64,000 nt of DNA from Glycomyces tenuis DSM 44171 (GTDB lineage: Bacteria > Actinomycetota > Actinomycetes > Mycobacteriales > Micromonosporaceae): NCBI RefSeq assembly GCF_000427885.1, contig NZ_ATYW01000015.1, forward strand, positions 1-64,000, written 5' to 3'. A program made the translations under genes and the position numbers. Shown one piece after another: positions 55,317 through 64,000 of the stretch; the first letter of the stretch is position 1, and each line of letters opens with the position of its first letter. Under the pieces are notes generated by a model. That model was not told the origin of the DNA, did not search any database, and saw only the letters and a program-made list of their open reading frames with translations.

Positions 55317-57461
55317 CTATCGCACCAGGTCGCTCGGCGGCGTGAACTCGCCTTCGCCCTCCTCGTCCCACTGGTAGGCGAGGATGTCGGCGACGGCGTT
55401 GGCCGGCTTGCCGAGGTTGGCGGTGCCGACGAAGTGCTGCGGGCTGTCGGGGTCGGCGACGAACGCGGCGGCGGCGGCGTTGGGCGTGAAGCCGACGAAC
55501 CAGTTGGTGGAGTTGGAGTCGGTGGTGCCGGTCTTGCCGGCGACGGGGCCGTCGACGGCGTCGCCGACCTGCTCGGCGGTGCCCCAGGTGCATTCGCCCT
55601 TGACGGCGCCGTCGCCGGTGGGGCAGCGGGCGGCGTCGACGGCGGCGCGGGCGACCTCGGTGTCGATGGCCTGGTTGCAGGTGCTGGGGAACGCGATGGT
55701 GTCGCCGGTGCTGGTGGCCGCCGAGGTGGCCGGGATCGGTTCGCAGTAGAGGCCGTCGGCGGGCAGGGCGGCGTAGGCGGCGGCCATGTCCATGGGCGTG
55801 GCCTGGGTGACGCCGAGGGTGAACGGCCCGAAGCTGTTCGCGGCCTCGCCGGTGACCAGGCCGAGGTCTTTGGTGTTGCGGAAGTCGACGCCGAGGCGCA
55901 TGGCGACGTCGATGGCGTTGGCGACGCCGACGCGTTCGGCCAGCTGCACGAAGTAGGTGTTGACCGATTCGCCGAAGCCGGTCCACATGTCGTAGTCGCC
56001 GACCTCGGAGGCGGAGGCGTTCTTGGGGCACCAGTAGTTCCCGCAGGAGGCCGCGCCGTCGCCCACGACGTACTGGGAGGTGTACTGGTAGGGCGAGTAG
56101 ATCGACGTCGACAGCGGCATGCCCGCTTCGAGGGCGGCGATCATGGTGAAGATCTTGAACGAGGACCCGGCCTGGTAGCCGGGGACGGCGGAGTTGCCGC
56201 TCAAGAGCGGGTTGGTGGTGTTGGGGTAGGTGCCCTTGTAGTCGTCGTTGGAGGTGTTGGGGCCGTTCTCGGAGATGTCGTTGGAGTAGTTGCGGTTGAC
56301 GGCCATGACCTCGATCGCCCCGGTGCCCGGTTCGATGACGACGCTGCCGAGCGCGAACTCCGAGCCGGTCTCGAGCTGCCGCTCGATGGCGTCCTGGGCG
56401 GTGTCCTGGAGGTCGACGTGGAGGGTGGAGACGATCTCGTAGCCGCCGCGGTAGAGGCGGGCCTTGCGTTCGTCGGCGGTCTCGCCGAAGTCCTCCTGCT
56501 GCTGCCACCACTGCTCGAAGTAGTCGACGAAGAAGCCGTACTCGGAGTCGATGGCGCCGCCGGAGGTGTTGTTGGCCTCCTGGGGGTTGATGCCGAGCTC
56601 GGTGGCCTTGGCCTCCGCGCCTTCGGCTTCGGTGAGGGCCCCGGTCTGGACCATGCGGTCCAGGACGTGGTCGCGGCGGGCCTGGGCGGCCTCGGTGGAG
56701 CCGTCGATGGGGTCGTAGGCGCTGGGCGACTGGATCAGGCCGACCAGCATGGCGGCCTCGGCGACGGTCAGGTCGGCGGGCACCTTGCCGTAGTAGACCT
56801 GGGCGGCGGCGCCGATGCCGTAGGCGCCGTGGCCGAAGTACACGGTGTTGAGGTAGTTCGTGATGATGTCTTCTTTGGGCATCTCTTCTTCGAGGGCGAG
56901 GGCGTAGCCCATCTCCTGGACCTTGCGCTCCACGGTCACCTCGCTGGCGGCGGCGACCTCCTCGGGGGTGGTGGCGGTGTAGGAGAGGACCTGGCGGACG
57001 TACTGCATGGTGATGGTCGAGGCGCCCTCGGTGACCTCCCCGGCGGCGACGTTGGTGACCAGGGCCCGCATGACGCCTTCGGGGTCGACGCCGTTGTGCT
57101 CGTAGAAGTTCGAGTCCTCGGTGGCGACGAGCGCGTCCTTGACCGAGTCGGGGATCTGCTCGTACTCGAGCTCGACCCGGTACTGGTCGCCGAAGGTGGC
57201 GATCACGGTCTCGCCGTCGGCGGCGTACAGCGTCGAGGTCTCGGGGGCGGGGGGCAGGACGAGGTCGTCGGGGAGCTCGAGGACGGATTCGGAGCCGACC
57301 TTGGCCATGCCGCCGAAGCCGCTGGCGAGCGGCAGGAAGGCCAGGCCGACGACGAGGCCGAAGGCGACGGCCACCGGCACGAGCGCGAACATGGCGCGCC
57401 GCTGCACGGCGGTGATGGGTCCGAACCAGGTCTGCGCCACCGGTTTCGAAGATGCACTCAC
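55317..57461 (-). CDS. Class A penicillin-binding protein (glycosyltransferase/transpeptidase)
   Basis: A 714-aa bifunctional peptidoglycan synthase with an N-terminal TM (about 20-45). The glycosyltransferase domain has [14 protein letters not shown] (catalytic Glu) and [12 protein letters not shown]. The transpeptidase domain has Sxx[14 protein letters not shown], Sx[18 protein letters not shown] and [23 protein letters not shown]. No PASTA domain follows; the protein ends in a short acidic tail. I prefer GTG 57461 (GGGAG 6 nt upstream); TTG 57503 in the same frame lacks a good site. It is adjacent to pmt but transcribed separately. Confidence 0.94.
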   Translation of the reverse strand: MSASSKPVAQTWFGPITAVQRRAMFALVPVAVAFGLVVGLAFLPLASGFGGMAKVGSESVLELPDDLVLPPAPETSTLYAADGETVIATFGDQYRVELEYEQIPDSVKDALVATEDSNFYEHNGVDPEGVMRALVTNVAAGEVTEGASTITMQYVRQVLSYTATTPEEVAAASEVTVERKVQEMGYALALEEEMPKEDIITNYLNTVYFGHGAYGIGAAAQVYYGKVPADLTVAEAAMLVGLIQSPSAYDPIDGSTEAAQARRDHVLDRMVQTGALTEAEGAEAKATELGINPQEANNTSGGAIDSEYGFFVDYFEQWWQQQEDFGETADERKARLYRGGYEIVSTLHVDLQDTAQDAIERQLETGSEFALGSVVIEPGTGAIEVMAVNRNYSNDISENGPNTSNDDYKGTYPNTTNPLLSGNSAVPGYQAGSSFKIFTMIAALEAGMPLSTSIYSPYQYTSQYVVGDGAASCGNYWCPKNASASEVGDYDMWTGFGESVNTYFVQLAERVGVANAIDVAMRLGVDFRNTKDLGLVTGEAANSFGPFTLGVTQATPMDMAAAYAALPADGLYCEPIPATSAATSTGDTIAFPSTCNQAIDTEVARAAVDAARCPTGDGAVKGECTWGTAEQVGDAVDGPVAGKTGTTDSNSTNWFVGFTPNAAAAAFVADPDSPQHFVGTANLGKPANAVADILAYQWDEEGEGEFTPPSDLVR

Positions 57462-57623
57462 GCTGTCTCCCGAGGAGCCCTGCAAGGAGGGAAGGACGGT
57501 CAATTCACTTGGGCGCGCCGCAGCGGCGGCATGGAGGCGTACAAACCGGGGGCGGGTCCCACTCTACGGCGCGCCCGGCGCTGCTCGCAGCGGCAGTGCC
57601 CGGCGGTGGGCACGGTTACAGCC

Positions 57624-58283
57624 TCACCACGCGAAGGCCATCGCGGCGAGCCAGACGGCGACGGCGGCCGCCCAGCACATGCCGATGGCCGCGCCGCGCC
57701 GCTCGTACAGGCGGGTGGCGCCGCTGGCGGCGACGAGCGCGAAGCCGCAGCCCATGTAGAGCGCGACGGCCGGCGCCCAGCGCAGGAGGAGCCCGCCGGC
57801 GCCGCCGACGTAGGCGCTGGAGGTGCCCGGGCCGGTGGCGCGGGCCGGGAGTTCGCGGCCGATGTCGGCGGCGGTGACCTCGCCGGTCAGGCGCAGTTCC
57901 TTGGCCCAGGTGTCGGTCTCGAACACGCCGGTGCAGCCGGGGGCGACCTCGCCGGTGCAGGCGGTGACGGTGACGGTGCCGGTCTGGCCGTGGCCCATGG
58001 TCATCCACAGGGCGGGGGCGCTGACCCAGGCGAGGAACATGAGCAGGCACGCGCACACGAGGATGCCGAGCAGGGCGGGGGCGAGGCGCGCGGGCCGGGG
58101 CTGCGGCGCCGGGACGGGCCTGGCGTGGCGTCCGCGGGCGTCGGCGGCCCGTTCCCACACCGCGCGGATCGCCTCCATGCCCTCGGTCTGGGAGCCGATG
58201 GGGTCCCGCTGCGTTCCCGGCGTTCGCTGCGCGCCGGGGCGGGCGCCGGTCTCGGTCTCGACCGCGCGGTGAGTTCTGGACAT
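57624..58283 (-). CDS. Hypothetical membrane protein with three helices
   Basis: A 219-aa protein. A hydrophilic N-terminus (1-65) precedes a membrane helix ([20 protein letters not shown]). An outside loop of about 75 residues with cysteine pair VTACTG/PGCTG follows, then two C-terminal helices ([34 protein letters not shown]). The loop segment resembles actinomycete membrane proteins next to cell-wall genes, but I cannot name a family. ATG 58283 has no clear ribosome site. It is divergent from metG. Confidence 0.78.
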   Translation of the reverse strand: MSRTHRAVETETGARPGAQRTPGTQRDPIGSQTEGMEAIRAVWERAADARGRHARPVPAPQPRPARLAPALLGILVCACLLMFLAWVSAPALWMTMGHGQTGTVTVTACTGEVAPGCTGVFETDTWAKELRLTGEVTAADIGRELPARATGPGTSSAYVGGAGGLLLRWAPAVALYMGCGFALVAASGATRLYERRGAAIGMCWAAAVAVWLAAMAFAW

Positions 58284-58368
58284 ACCGGTATTGCATCACC
58301 GAAAGCGTCCCGCAGGGCGGAATCGGGGGAGACTCGCCGTGTCGGGGGGCGCGGGTGGGGCTCGGACC

Positions 58369-58399
58369 TTGGTGGGCGCGGGGACGGGGCCTCTATCAT
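58369..58399 (+). promoter_or_regulatory. Promoter of metG (leaderless)
   Basis: TTGGTG (58369-58374), a 19-nt spacer and TATCAT (58394-58399) end 7 nt before ATG 58407. An earlier in-frame ATG lies inside the -10 box and so cannot be the start of this transcript. Confidence 0.6.
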
Positions 58400-58406
58400 G
58401 GGGCGC

Positions 58407-60197
58407 ATGACTCACGTATTGACCGCGCTGGCCTGGCCTTACGCCAACGGCCCTCGCCACATCGGACATGTAGCCGGTTTCGGGGTGCCCGCCGACGTCT
58501 TCGCCCGCTACATGCGCATGCGCGGTCACCAGGTGCTCATGGTCTCGGGCACCGACGAGCACGGCACGCCGATCCTGGTGCAGGCCGACGCCGAGGGCCT
58601 CAAGCCCGGGGAGGCGGCCGCGAAGTACAACCGGGTCATCGTCGAGGACCTGGACGCGCTGGGCCTGTCCTACGACCTGTTCACGCGCACCACGACCGGC
58701 AACCACTACAGGACCGTGCAGGACCTGTTCACGACGCTCGACGACAACGGCTACCTCCTCCAGAAGAAGACGCTGGGCGCGATCAGCCCGTCGACGGGGC
58801 GGACGCTGCCGGACCGCTACATCGAGGGCACATGCCCGCACTGCGGCTTCGCATCGGCGCGGGGCGACCAGTGCGACAACTGCGGGCGTCAGCTCGACCC
58901 GACCGACCTGATCGACCCGGTCTCGCGGATCAACGGCGAGACGCCGAAGTTCGTCGAGGAGGACCACTTCTTCCTGGACCTGCCCGCGTTCGCCGACGCG
59001 CTGAACGCGTGGCTGGACACGCGGACGGGGTGGCGCACGAACGTCGTCCGCTTCACCAAGAACCTCCTGGAGGACCTGCAGCCGCGGCCGATCTCGCGCG
59101 ACCTGGACTGGGGCGTGCCGATCCCGCTGCCCGGCTGGGTCGACCGGCCCGACAAGCGCCTGTACGTGTGGTTCGACGCCGTCGTCGGCTACCTGTCGGC
59201 CTCGATCGAGTGGGCGCGGCGCTCCGGTGACGCCGAGGCGTGGAAGCGGTGGTGGTCGGACCCGGAGGCGGTCTCGTACTACTTCATGGGCAAGGACAAC
59301 ATCGTCTTCCACTCCGAGATCTGGCCGGCGATGCTGCTGGGCAACAACGGCGAGGGCGCCGCCGGCGGCGAGCCGGGCGCACTCGGGCGGCTCGAGCTGC
59401 CGACCGAGGTGGTCTCCTCGGAGTTCCTGACGATGGAGGGCAAGCAGTTCTCCTCCTCGCGGCGCGTGGTGATCTACGTCCGCGACTTCCTGGAGCGGTA
59501 CTCGCCGGACGCGCTGCGCTACTACATCTGCGCGGCCGGGCCGGAGAACCAGGACTCGGACTTCACGTGGGCGGAGTTCCTGCGGCGCAACAACGACGAG
59601 CTGGTGGCCGGCTGGGGCAACCTGGTGAACCGCTCGGTGGCGATGGCCGCGAAGAACTTCGGGGCGATCCCCGAGGCCGGGGAGCTGGAGGAGGTCGACC
59701 GCGAGCTGCTGGCCGCCACCCGGGAGGCCTTCGACACGGTCGGGGGGCTCATCGGCGCCAACAAGGTGCGCGCGGCGATCGGCGAGGCGATGAAGACGGT
59801 GGCCGCGGCCAACAAGTACCTGGCCGACACGGCGCCGTGGAAACTCAAGGAGGACCCCAAGCGGCAGGGCACGGTCCTGCACACGGTGCTCCAGGCCGTC
59901 AGCGACCTGAAGACGATCATGAGCCCGTTCCTGCCGCACTCCTCGCAGCGGGTGTACGAGCTGCTCGGCGGCGAGGGCGTCTTCGCGCCGATGCCGCGCG
60001 TCGAGGAGGTCGCCGATCTCGACGAGGGCGGCGCGATCGACGGGACGTACCCGATCCTGACCGGCGACTACTCGGACGTCCCGGCGTGGGAGTCGGTGCC
60101 GGTGCGCTCGGGGACGCCGCTGGAGAAGCCCGTCCCGATCTTCGCCAAGCTCGACCCGTCCATCGTGGATGACGAGATCGAGCGGCTGAACGCGTGA
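58407..60197 (+). CDS. metG: Methionyl-tRNA synthetase
   Basis: A 596-aa class I synthetase charging tRNA-Met. The HIGH-type motif is [15 protein letters not shown]. The zinc knuckle has two Cys pairs ([11 protein letters not shown], then CDNCG). The KMSKS equivalent is GKQFSSSRR. The anticodon-binding helical domain has [17 protein letters not shown]. There is no C-terminal EMAP-like domain, as in many actinomycetes. The insert between about 310 and 330 ([14 protein letters not shown]) is lineage-specific. ATG 58407 seems to begin a leaderless mRNA. It ends at a 23-bp hairpin. Confidence 0.97.
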   Translation: MTHVLTALAWPYANGPRHIGHVAGFGVPADVFARYMRMRGHQVLMVSGTDEHGTPILVQADAEGLKPGEAAAKYNRVIVEDLDALGLSYDLFTRTTTGNHYRTVQDLFTTLDDNGYLLQKKTLGAISPSTGRTLPDRYIEGTCPHCGFASARGDQCDNCGRQLDPTDLIDPVSRINGETPKFVEEDHFFLDLPAFADALNAWLDTRTGWRTNVVRFTKNLLEDLQPRPISRDLDWGVPIPLPGWVDRPDKRLYVWFDAVVGYLSASIEWARRSGDAEAWKRWWSDPEAVSYYFMGKDNIVFHSEIWPAMLLGNNGEGAAGGEPGALGRLELPTEVVSSEFLTMEGKQFSSSRRVVIYVRDFLERYSPDALRYYICAAGPENQDSDFTWAEFLRRNNDELVAGWGNLVNRSVAMAAKNFGAIPEAGELEEVDRELLAATREAFDTVGGLIGANKVRAAIGEAMKTVAAANKYLADTAPWKLKEDPKRQGTVLHTVLQAVSDLKTIMSPFLPHSSQRVYELLGGEGVFAPMPRVEEVADLDEGGAIDGTYPILTGDYSDVPAWESVPVRSGTPLEKPVPIFAKLDPSIVDDEIERLNA

Positions 60198-60200
60198 GGC

Positions 60201-60250
60201 GACGGCCGCGGCCCCCGCGCCCCGTCCGGGGCGCGGGGGCCGCGGCCGTC
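60201..60250. terminator. Very strong bidirectional hairpin after metG
   Basis: A perfect 23-bp GC stem (60201-60223 with 60228-60250) closes a GTCC loop, immediately after the metG stop and before the convergent gene's stop. Confidence 0.93.
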
Positions 60251-60261
60251 GGCGGGGCCGC

Positions 60262-61383
60262 TCACCCGGGCCGACTCAGCTCGCTGCGGGCCGTCCACTT
60301 CTCGTACACCCCGCGCCTGACGGGCTCGGCGCCGGTGCGCGACAGCGCGTCGGGGCTCGGCCTGGAGAGCCGGAAGCGGCCCCACTCCTCGTCGGCGTCG
60401 ACCAGCGAACCGGGGACGCCTTTCCAGACCGCCTTCGTGACCTCCCTGAGGATCCGGCGCACCGGCACCGCCCGCCCGGCCTCCACGCCGGGGATCGCGA
60501 CGCGCCGGTCGGCGCTCAGCGGCGTCCACTGCCGGTCCGCGTAGGCGAACAGCTCCGTCTCCGAGCCGTCGGTGGTGTACGCCAGCAGCTTCGCTCCCTC
60601 CGGGAGCGGCAGGTCGACCATGTCGGCGGTGACGTACTCGGGCAGCAGGTGCCCCGACGAGAGCGCGAACCCGGTGCCCAGCACCGGCATGCCGCGCCGG
60701 TCCGACGACGGCATGGCGGCCAGGCCCTCGTATTCGGGGGCGACCGGCGCGTGGTAGTCCTCGGGGGAGGCCACCGGCCACCGCAGTGCGAACACCCGCT
60801 GGTCGCCCGGTTCGGTCTCCCCGCCGAGGATGCTGCGCCCCGAGGGGGTGCGCAGGTAGGCGATGTCCCTGTGCCGGTAGCAGAAGCCGCCGGGGACGGC
60901 GGCGGTCTCCATCATGCGCACCGCCTGCGCCGCGGTCAGCGGCCGCTCCATCGGCTCGCCCTCGACCAGCGGCGAGGACCGCCGCACCCGGTCGAGCAGG
61001 AGGCGCGCGGCCGGGTCCAGGTGGGGGGTCTGCGTCAGCCGCCGCACGTACTCCAGGTCGAAGCCGGGCGCGAGCGGCACCATCATGGAGCGCTCGTCGC
61101 CGACGCTGACCGGCACGCCGTCGCGCAGCACCTCCCCCGCGCTCGCGAACCAGCGGTGCGGGTACTCCGTGCCGGGGCGGGGGTTGGGGACGAAGTCGGG
61201 GCGCGGCAGCGCCGAGAACAGCTCCCACGCGGCGCCGCCGGCGAAGGGCGCGGCCTGGTACTTCTCGCCTCGCCATTCGACGGTGACGAGCATCGCGTGC
61301 GGGGCGGGGTCGGTCTGGTCCGTCGGGCGGCGCTGCTGGAGCGCCGCGGCTCGGTTTCGACGGGAAGCGAGGTCACGTGTCAT
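60262..61383 (-). CDS. Hypothetical protein, unrecognised
   Basis: A 373-aa soluble protein, rich in Pro, Arg and Asp, without signal peptide or membrane segment. Visible features: an N-terminal segment MLVTVEWRGEKYQAAPFAGG, repeated short patterns RWPVASPEDYHAPVAPEYEG, and a C-terminus RRGVYEKWTARSELSRPG. The composition and codon use match neighbouring real genes, and the frame has a strong terminator behind it. An internal ATG 90 nt in (MLVTV) may be the start. No known fold was identified. It converges on metG. Confidence 0.75.
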   Translation of the reverse strand: MTRDLASRRNRAAALQQRRPTDQTDPAPHAMLVTVEWRGEKYQAAPFAGGAAWELFSALPRPDFVPNPRPGTEYPHRWFASAGEVLRDGVPVSVGDERSMMVPLAPGFDLEYVRRLTQTPHLDPAARLLLDRVRRSSPLVEGEPMERPLTAAQAVRMMETAAVPGGFCYRHRDIAYLRTPSGRSILGGETEPGDQRVFALRWPVASPEDYHAPVAPEYEGLAAMPSSDRRGMPVLGTGFALSSGHLLPEYVTADMVDLPLPEGAKLLAYTTDGSETELFAYADRQWTPLSADRRVAIPGVEAGRAVPVRRILREVTKAVWKGVPGSLVDADEEWGRFRLSRPSPDALSRTGAEPVRRGVYEKWTARSELSRPG

Positions 61384-61533
61384 GGGCGGCTCGTTTCGGC
61401 GCGGGGTACGGGGGCGGGCGTCGGCGACACCCGCCGAGGGGGTGTGGGGGTTCGGCGCCGCGGCGAGGGCCGCGGCGGAGCCGTGGAGGCGGTGTGTGTG
61501 GTGTCCACGACCGGTATACGGTTGCTCGCCAAG

Positions 61534-64000
61534 CTAGAACCCGGCTGTCAGATTGTTATGTCGGGAATGTGAAGTCGATGTTACGACGAGGGCATCGCAG
61601 GCGTTTGGGCGAGTCCGCCGGTCCCGCTCGGTCCCGCCGCGGGGCCGGCGTGGCATGGTTGAGGCGTGTACCGACCCGATCCGGCACCCAGTCCCGAGCC
61701 GCTTCCGGCTCCGATCGCCGACACCCACACGCATCTCGACATCGTCGCCGCCGGGTACCCGGTCGACGAGTCGGTCGCGCCCGAGCCGGGGAGCGAGGAG
61801 GTCCGCGGACTCGTCGACCAGGCCGAGGCCGCCGGGGTCGCGACGCTCGTCCAGGTCGGCACCGACGTCGCCTCCTCCCGCTGGGCCGCCGCCCTCGCCG
61901 AGGCCGACGGCCGCGTCCTGGCCGCGGTCGCGCTCCACCCCAACGAGGCCCCGCTCCTGGCCGACCTCGACGGCGCGCTCGCCGCCGTCGACGAGCTCGC
62001 CTCGCTCCCCCGCGTCGCCGCGCTCGGCGAGACCGGACTGGACTACTACCGCACCGACGAGACCGGCCGGGCCGCCCAGCAGGCGTCCTTCCGCGCCCAC
62101 ATCGAGATCGCCAAGCGCCGCGGCAAGGCCCTGGTGATCCACGACCGCGACGCCCACGCCGACGTCCTGTCGATCCTGGACGAGGAGGGCGCGCCGGACC
62201 GGGTGGTCATGCACTGCTTCTCGGGCGATGCCGCGCTCGCCGCCGAGTGCGCCCGGCGCGGCTTCCACATGAGCTTCGCGGGGAACGTGACGTTCAAGAA
62301 CGCCGAGTCGCTGCGCGGGGCGGCCGGTGCCGCCCCCGCCGAGCTGGTCCTGGTCGAGACCGACGCGCCGTTCATGGCGCCGGTGCCGGTGCGCGGCCAC
62401 CGGAACCACCCGGCGCTGGCGAACTACACCGCGCGGTTCCTGGCCGAGCACCTCGGGCGCGACCTCGAGCAGTGGTGCGAGCGGCTCGCCCAGAACACGC
62501 GGGACGCCTTCGGCGACTGGTAAGGCGATGTCGACGGCGGCCTCGGCCGTCGCGGTGTTCCCTGCGGCGTCGGTGAGGGTGAAGACGAACACCCACCGCC
62601 CGGCCTCGGTCAGGCTCACCTCGCCGCCGAGGATGCCGCCGCGCAGTTCGATGAGCCGCAGCGTCGCCGCCTCGGCGCCTTCGAGGCCGTAGGAGGCCTC
62701 CCATTCGACGGCCTCGAACGGCTGCCCGTCGAGCCCGGTGGCGATGATCCGCACCGAGTTCGGGCCGGGCCGCCCCGGTTCGAGGGCGAGCTGCCCGGAG
62801 AAGACGTCGGTGGTGACCAGCGTCGAGGTACCGGTCGACTCGGCGGACGTCGGGCCCTGCTCGGTCTCCAGCAGCGCGGTCTTGGCGGGCACGGCCTGCA
62901 CGAGCACCACCACGGCCGCGAGGATCGCCGCGGCCAGGGCCACTTCGGCGCCCGCCAGGCGCCGCAGGGCGGTGCGGCCCGCGGCGCCGCGCAGCGTCGC
63001 CCGGCGGGTGAACAGGCCGACGGCGACGATGACGGTCAGGAGGGCGGCCTTGAGCGCGACCAGGCGCCCGTAGGTGGTGTCGGTGAGCGCCTCGACCGAG
63101 TCGATGTGGAGCAGGGCACCGGCGAGGCCGGCGGCGACGACGCAGGCGAGCAGCCACGGCACGAGCGCGACCCAGAAGCGGCGGCCGTCCTCGGGGACCT
63201 CGCCGCGCCGGTGGCAGGCGAGGATGAGCAGGACGGCGACGCCGCCGGCCCAGGCGAGGGCGGCCGCGACGTGGATCCAGTCGGCGGCGAAGGCGAGGGC
63301 GACCGGCTCGGTGGCCATGGGGTGCCCGGCGAGCGGCCAGGTCGCCGTCAGCCCCAGGGCCGCGCCGACGAGTCCGGCGAGGACGGGCCTACCGGGCGCC
63401 TCGCCGGTGGTCAGCAGGCGCAGCAGCGGCAGCGCGAGCAGCACGAGCAGGAGCCGCAGCAGCGCGGCCAGGCCGAAGTTGGAGGACATGACCGCTTGCA
63501 GGGCGGCGGCGTCGACGCCGGAGACGGCGACGCCCGACTCGTAGGCGGCCTGGAGGACGATGCCGGCGACGGCGGTGGCGGCGACGGCGCTGAGGCCGGT
63601 CGCGACGAGGCGGGCGGCGAAGTCGCGGGGCCGGGCGCCGACGGCGAGGAGGACGCCGGCGCCGAGCGCGAGGGCGAGCCCGGCGTAGCCGAGGCCGCGG
63701 TCGGCGTAGAGCAGGGCCTGGACGAGCGGGTCGGTCTCGGCGGCGAGCGCCTCGGCGCCGGGGGCCTCGGTCTCGTGGCCGACGGCGAAGGTGAAGGTCC
63801 CGGAGATGGGGTGCCCGTCGTCGGAGACGACGCGGTAGCCGACGAGGTAGGTGCCTTCCTGGTCGGCATCCATCGCGATGACCATCTCGTCCCCGCCGTC
63901 GCCGAGCTCGGTGCCCGTGTCGACTCGGTCACCATCGGGAGCGACGACGCCGGTGGCCGCGTCTACGGGGGTGACTGGCTCGTTGAACTCGACGATGACC
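61534..64000 (-). CDS. CopC-CopD-type copper protein, 5' end beyond window, 3' tail antisense to tatD
   Basis: The visible frame begins off the right edge with the end of a CopC domain (VIVEFNEPV, then DQEGTYLVGYRVVSDDGHPI and SGTFTFAVG). It continues with eight or so CopD membrane helices (YAGLALALGAGVLLAVG onward) and an outside beta domain ending TATAEAAVDIAL near 62524. Copper handling at the envelope is the known family role. No stop occurs there: the frame runs a further 990 nt antisense through all of tatD to 61534. The true end is probably near 62520, with the stop lost or a local indel. Confidence 0.8.
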   Translation of the reverse strand, partial: VIVEFNEPVTPVDAATGVVAPDGDRVDTGTELGDGGDEMVIAMDADQEGTYLVGYRVVSDDGHPISGTFTFAVGHETEAPGAEALAAETDPLVQALLYADRGLGYAGLALALGAGVLLAVGARPRDFAARLVATGLSAVAATAVAGIVLQAAYESGVAVSGVDAAALQAVMSSNFGLAALLRLLLVLLALPLLRLLTTGEAPGRPVLAGLVGAALGLTATWPLAGHPMATEPVALAFAADWIHVAAALAWAGGVAVLLILACHRRGEVPEDGRRFWVALVPWLLACVVAAGLAGALLHIDSVEALTDTTYGRLVALKAALLTVIVAVGLFTRRATLRGAAGRTALRRLAGAEVALAAAILAAVVVLVQAVPAKTALLETEQGPTSAESTGTSTLVTTDVFSGQLALEPGRPGPNSVRIIATGLDGQPFEAVEWEASYGLEGAEAATLRLIELRGGILGGEVSLTEAGRWVFVFTLTDAAGNTATAEAAVDIALPVAEGVPRVLGEPLAPLLEVAPEVLGQEPRGVVRQRRVVPVAAHRHRRHERRVGLDQDQLGGGGTGRPAQRLGVLERHVPREAHVEAAPGALGGERGIAREAVHDHPVRRALLVQDRQDVGVGVAVVDHQGLAAALGDLDVGAEGRLLGGPAGLVGAVVVQSGLAERGDAGERGELVDGGERAVEVGQERGLVGVERDRGQDAAVGLGEGGGPAGGGDVGADLDERRDPGGLGLVDESADLLAPRLGRDRLVDRVPGGDDVEMRVGVGDRSRKRLGTGCRIGSVHASTMPRRPRGGTERDRRTRPNACDALVVTSTSHSRHNNLTAGF
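61666..62523 (+). CDS. tatD: TatD-family metal-dependent hydrolase (DNase)
   Basis: A 285-aa TIM-barrel hydrolase. Metal ligands and catalytic residues are in PIADTHTHLD, LGETGLDYYR, LVIHDRDAH, VVMHCFSGD and LVETDAPFM. The length is slightly above the usual 260 because of an N-terminal Pro-rich extension. GTG 61666 has GAGG only 1 nt away, so the real start may be a little downstream. It often sits beside metG in actinomycetes; one unknown gene lies between them here. TatD proteins act as DNases in repair and turnover. Confidence 0.94.
   Translation: MYRPDPAPSPEPLPAPIADTHTHLDIVAAGYPVDESVAPEPGSEEVRGLVDQAEAAGVATLVQVGTDVASSRWAAALAEADGRVLAAVALHPNEAPLLADLDGALAAVDELASLPRVAALGETGLDYYRTDETGRAAQQASFRAHIEIAKRRGKALVIHDRDAHADVLSILDEEGAPDRVVMHCFSGDAALAAECARRGFHMSFAGNVTFKNAESLRGAAGAAPAELVLVETDAPFMAPVPVRGHRNHPALANYTARFLAEHLGRDLEQWCERLAQNTRDAFGDW

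Noticed and set aside
55065-58406. Plus-strand frame continuous with metG for 3.3 kb upstream
   Set aside because: It is antisense to pmt, the PBP and the membrane protein; metG homology begins only at 58407, directly behind a promoter.

Overview
The window is very GC-rich, densely coded DNA from a high-GC Gram-positive actinomycete. Supporting signs are a type VII (ESX) secretion locus, GTP-type PEP carboxykinase, an Rv1086-like cis-prenyltransferase, a Pmt-type protein mannosyltransferase, a roadblock/histidine-kinase pair, and several start codons lying 7-8 nt behind a -10 box (leaderless transcripts). A Glycomyces-like order is my guess; the sequence alone does not prove it.

Layout. 1-6.9 kb: the ESX core (eccC, leaving the window, divergent from eccD, eccB and a PGYGQQ-repeat membrane protein). 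7-12.1 kb: a secreted SGNH hydrolase, then a GntR/FCD regulator divergent from a complete ectoine/hydroxyectoine uptake operon (ehuBCDA). 12.4-17.3 kb: a two-gene K+ uptake system and a conservon-like sensor kinase (broken by an in-frame amber codon) with its roadblock protein. 17.6-22.6 kb: ctaD, a nicotinamidase, uppS and pckG. 23.2-28.2 kb: a five-gene minus-strand operon built around an FtsK/EccC-like ATPase with small helical proteins, a coiled-coil membrane protein and a ribbon-helix-helix protein. I could assign it to no known system, and it is the best candidate here for something undescribed. 28.4-34.3 kb: a PIN-PhoH protein, two tandem paralogous transglycosylases, two small membrane proteins and a YyaL-type protein. 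34.3-38.3 kb: a non-coding block with a DnaA box and a degenerate 11-bp repeat array, then a heterodimeric ABC exporter with complementary degenerate ATP sites.

38.5-48.3 kb: hydrolases, a frameshifted sensor kinase with an intact response regulator, a secreted TAP-like peptidase, an AraC regulator and an MFS exporter. 48.7-53.6 kb: an accessory island ending at tRNA-Ala(CGC). It is bounded by an imperfect ~53-bp direct repeat of the tRNA 3' end plus terminator. It carries a MacB-like ABC transporter, a GrpB-family remnant and an IS5-family element whose transposase needs a -1 frameshift. 53.7-64 kb: housekeeping genes pmt, a class A PBP, metG and tatD, and a CopC-CopD protein that leaves the window.

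Much of the window serves the cell envelope: ESX secretion, PBP, UppS, transglycosylases, protein O-mannosylation and several exporters. Recurrent features are strong terminators between convergent genes, leaderless starts, and C-terminal tails running antisense into convergent neighbours.
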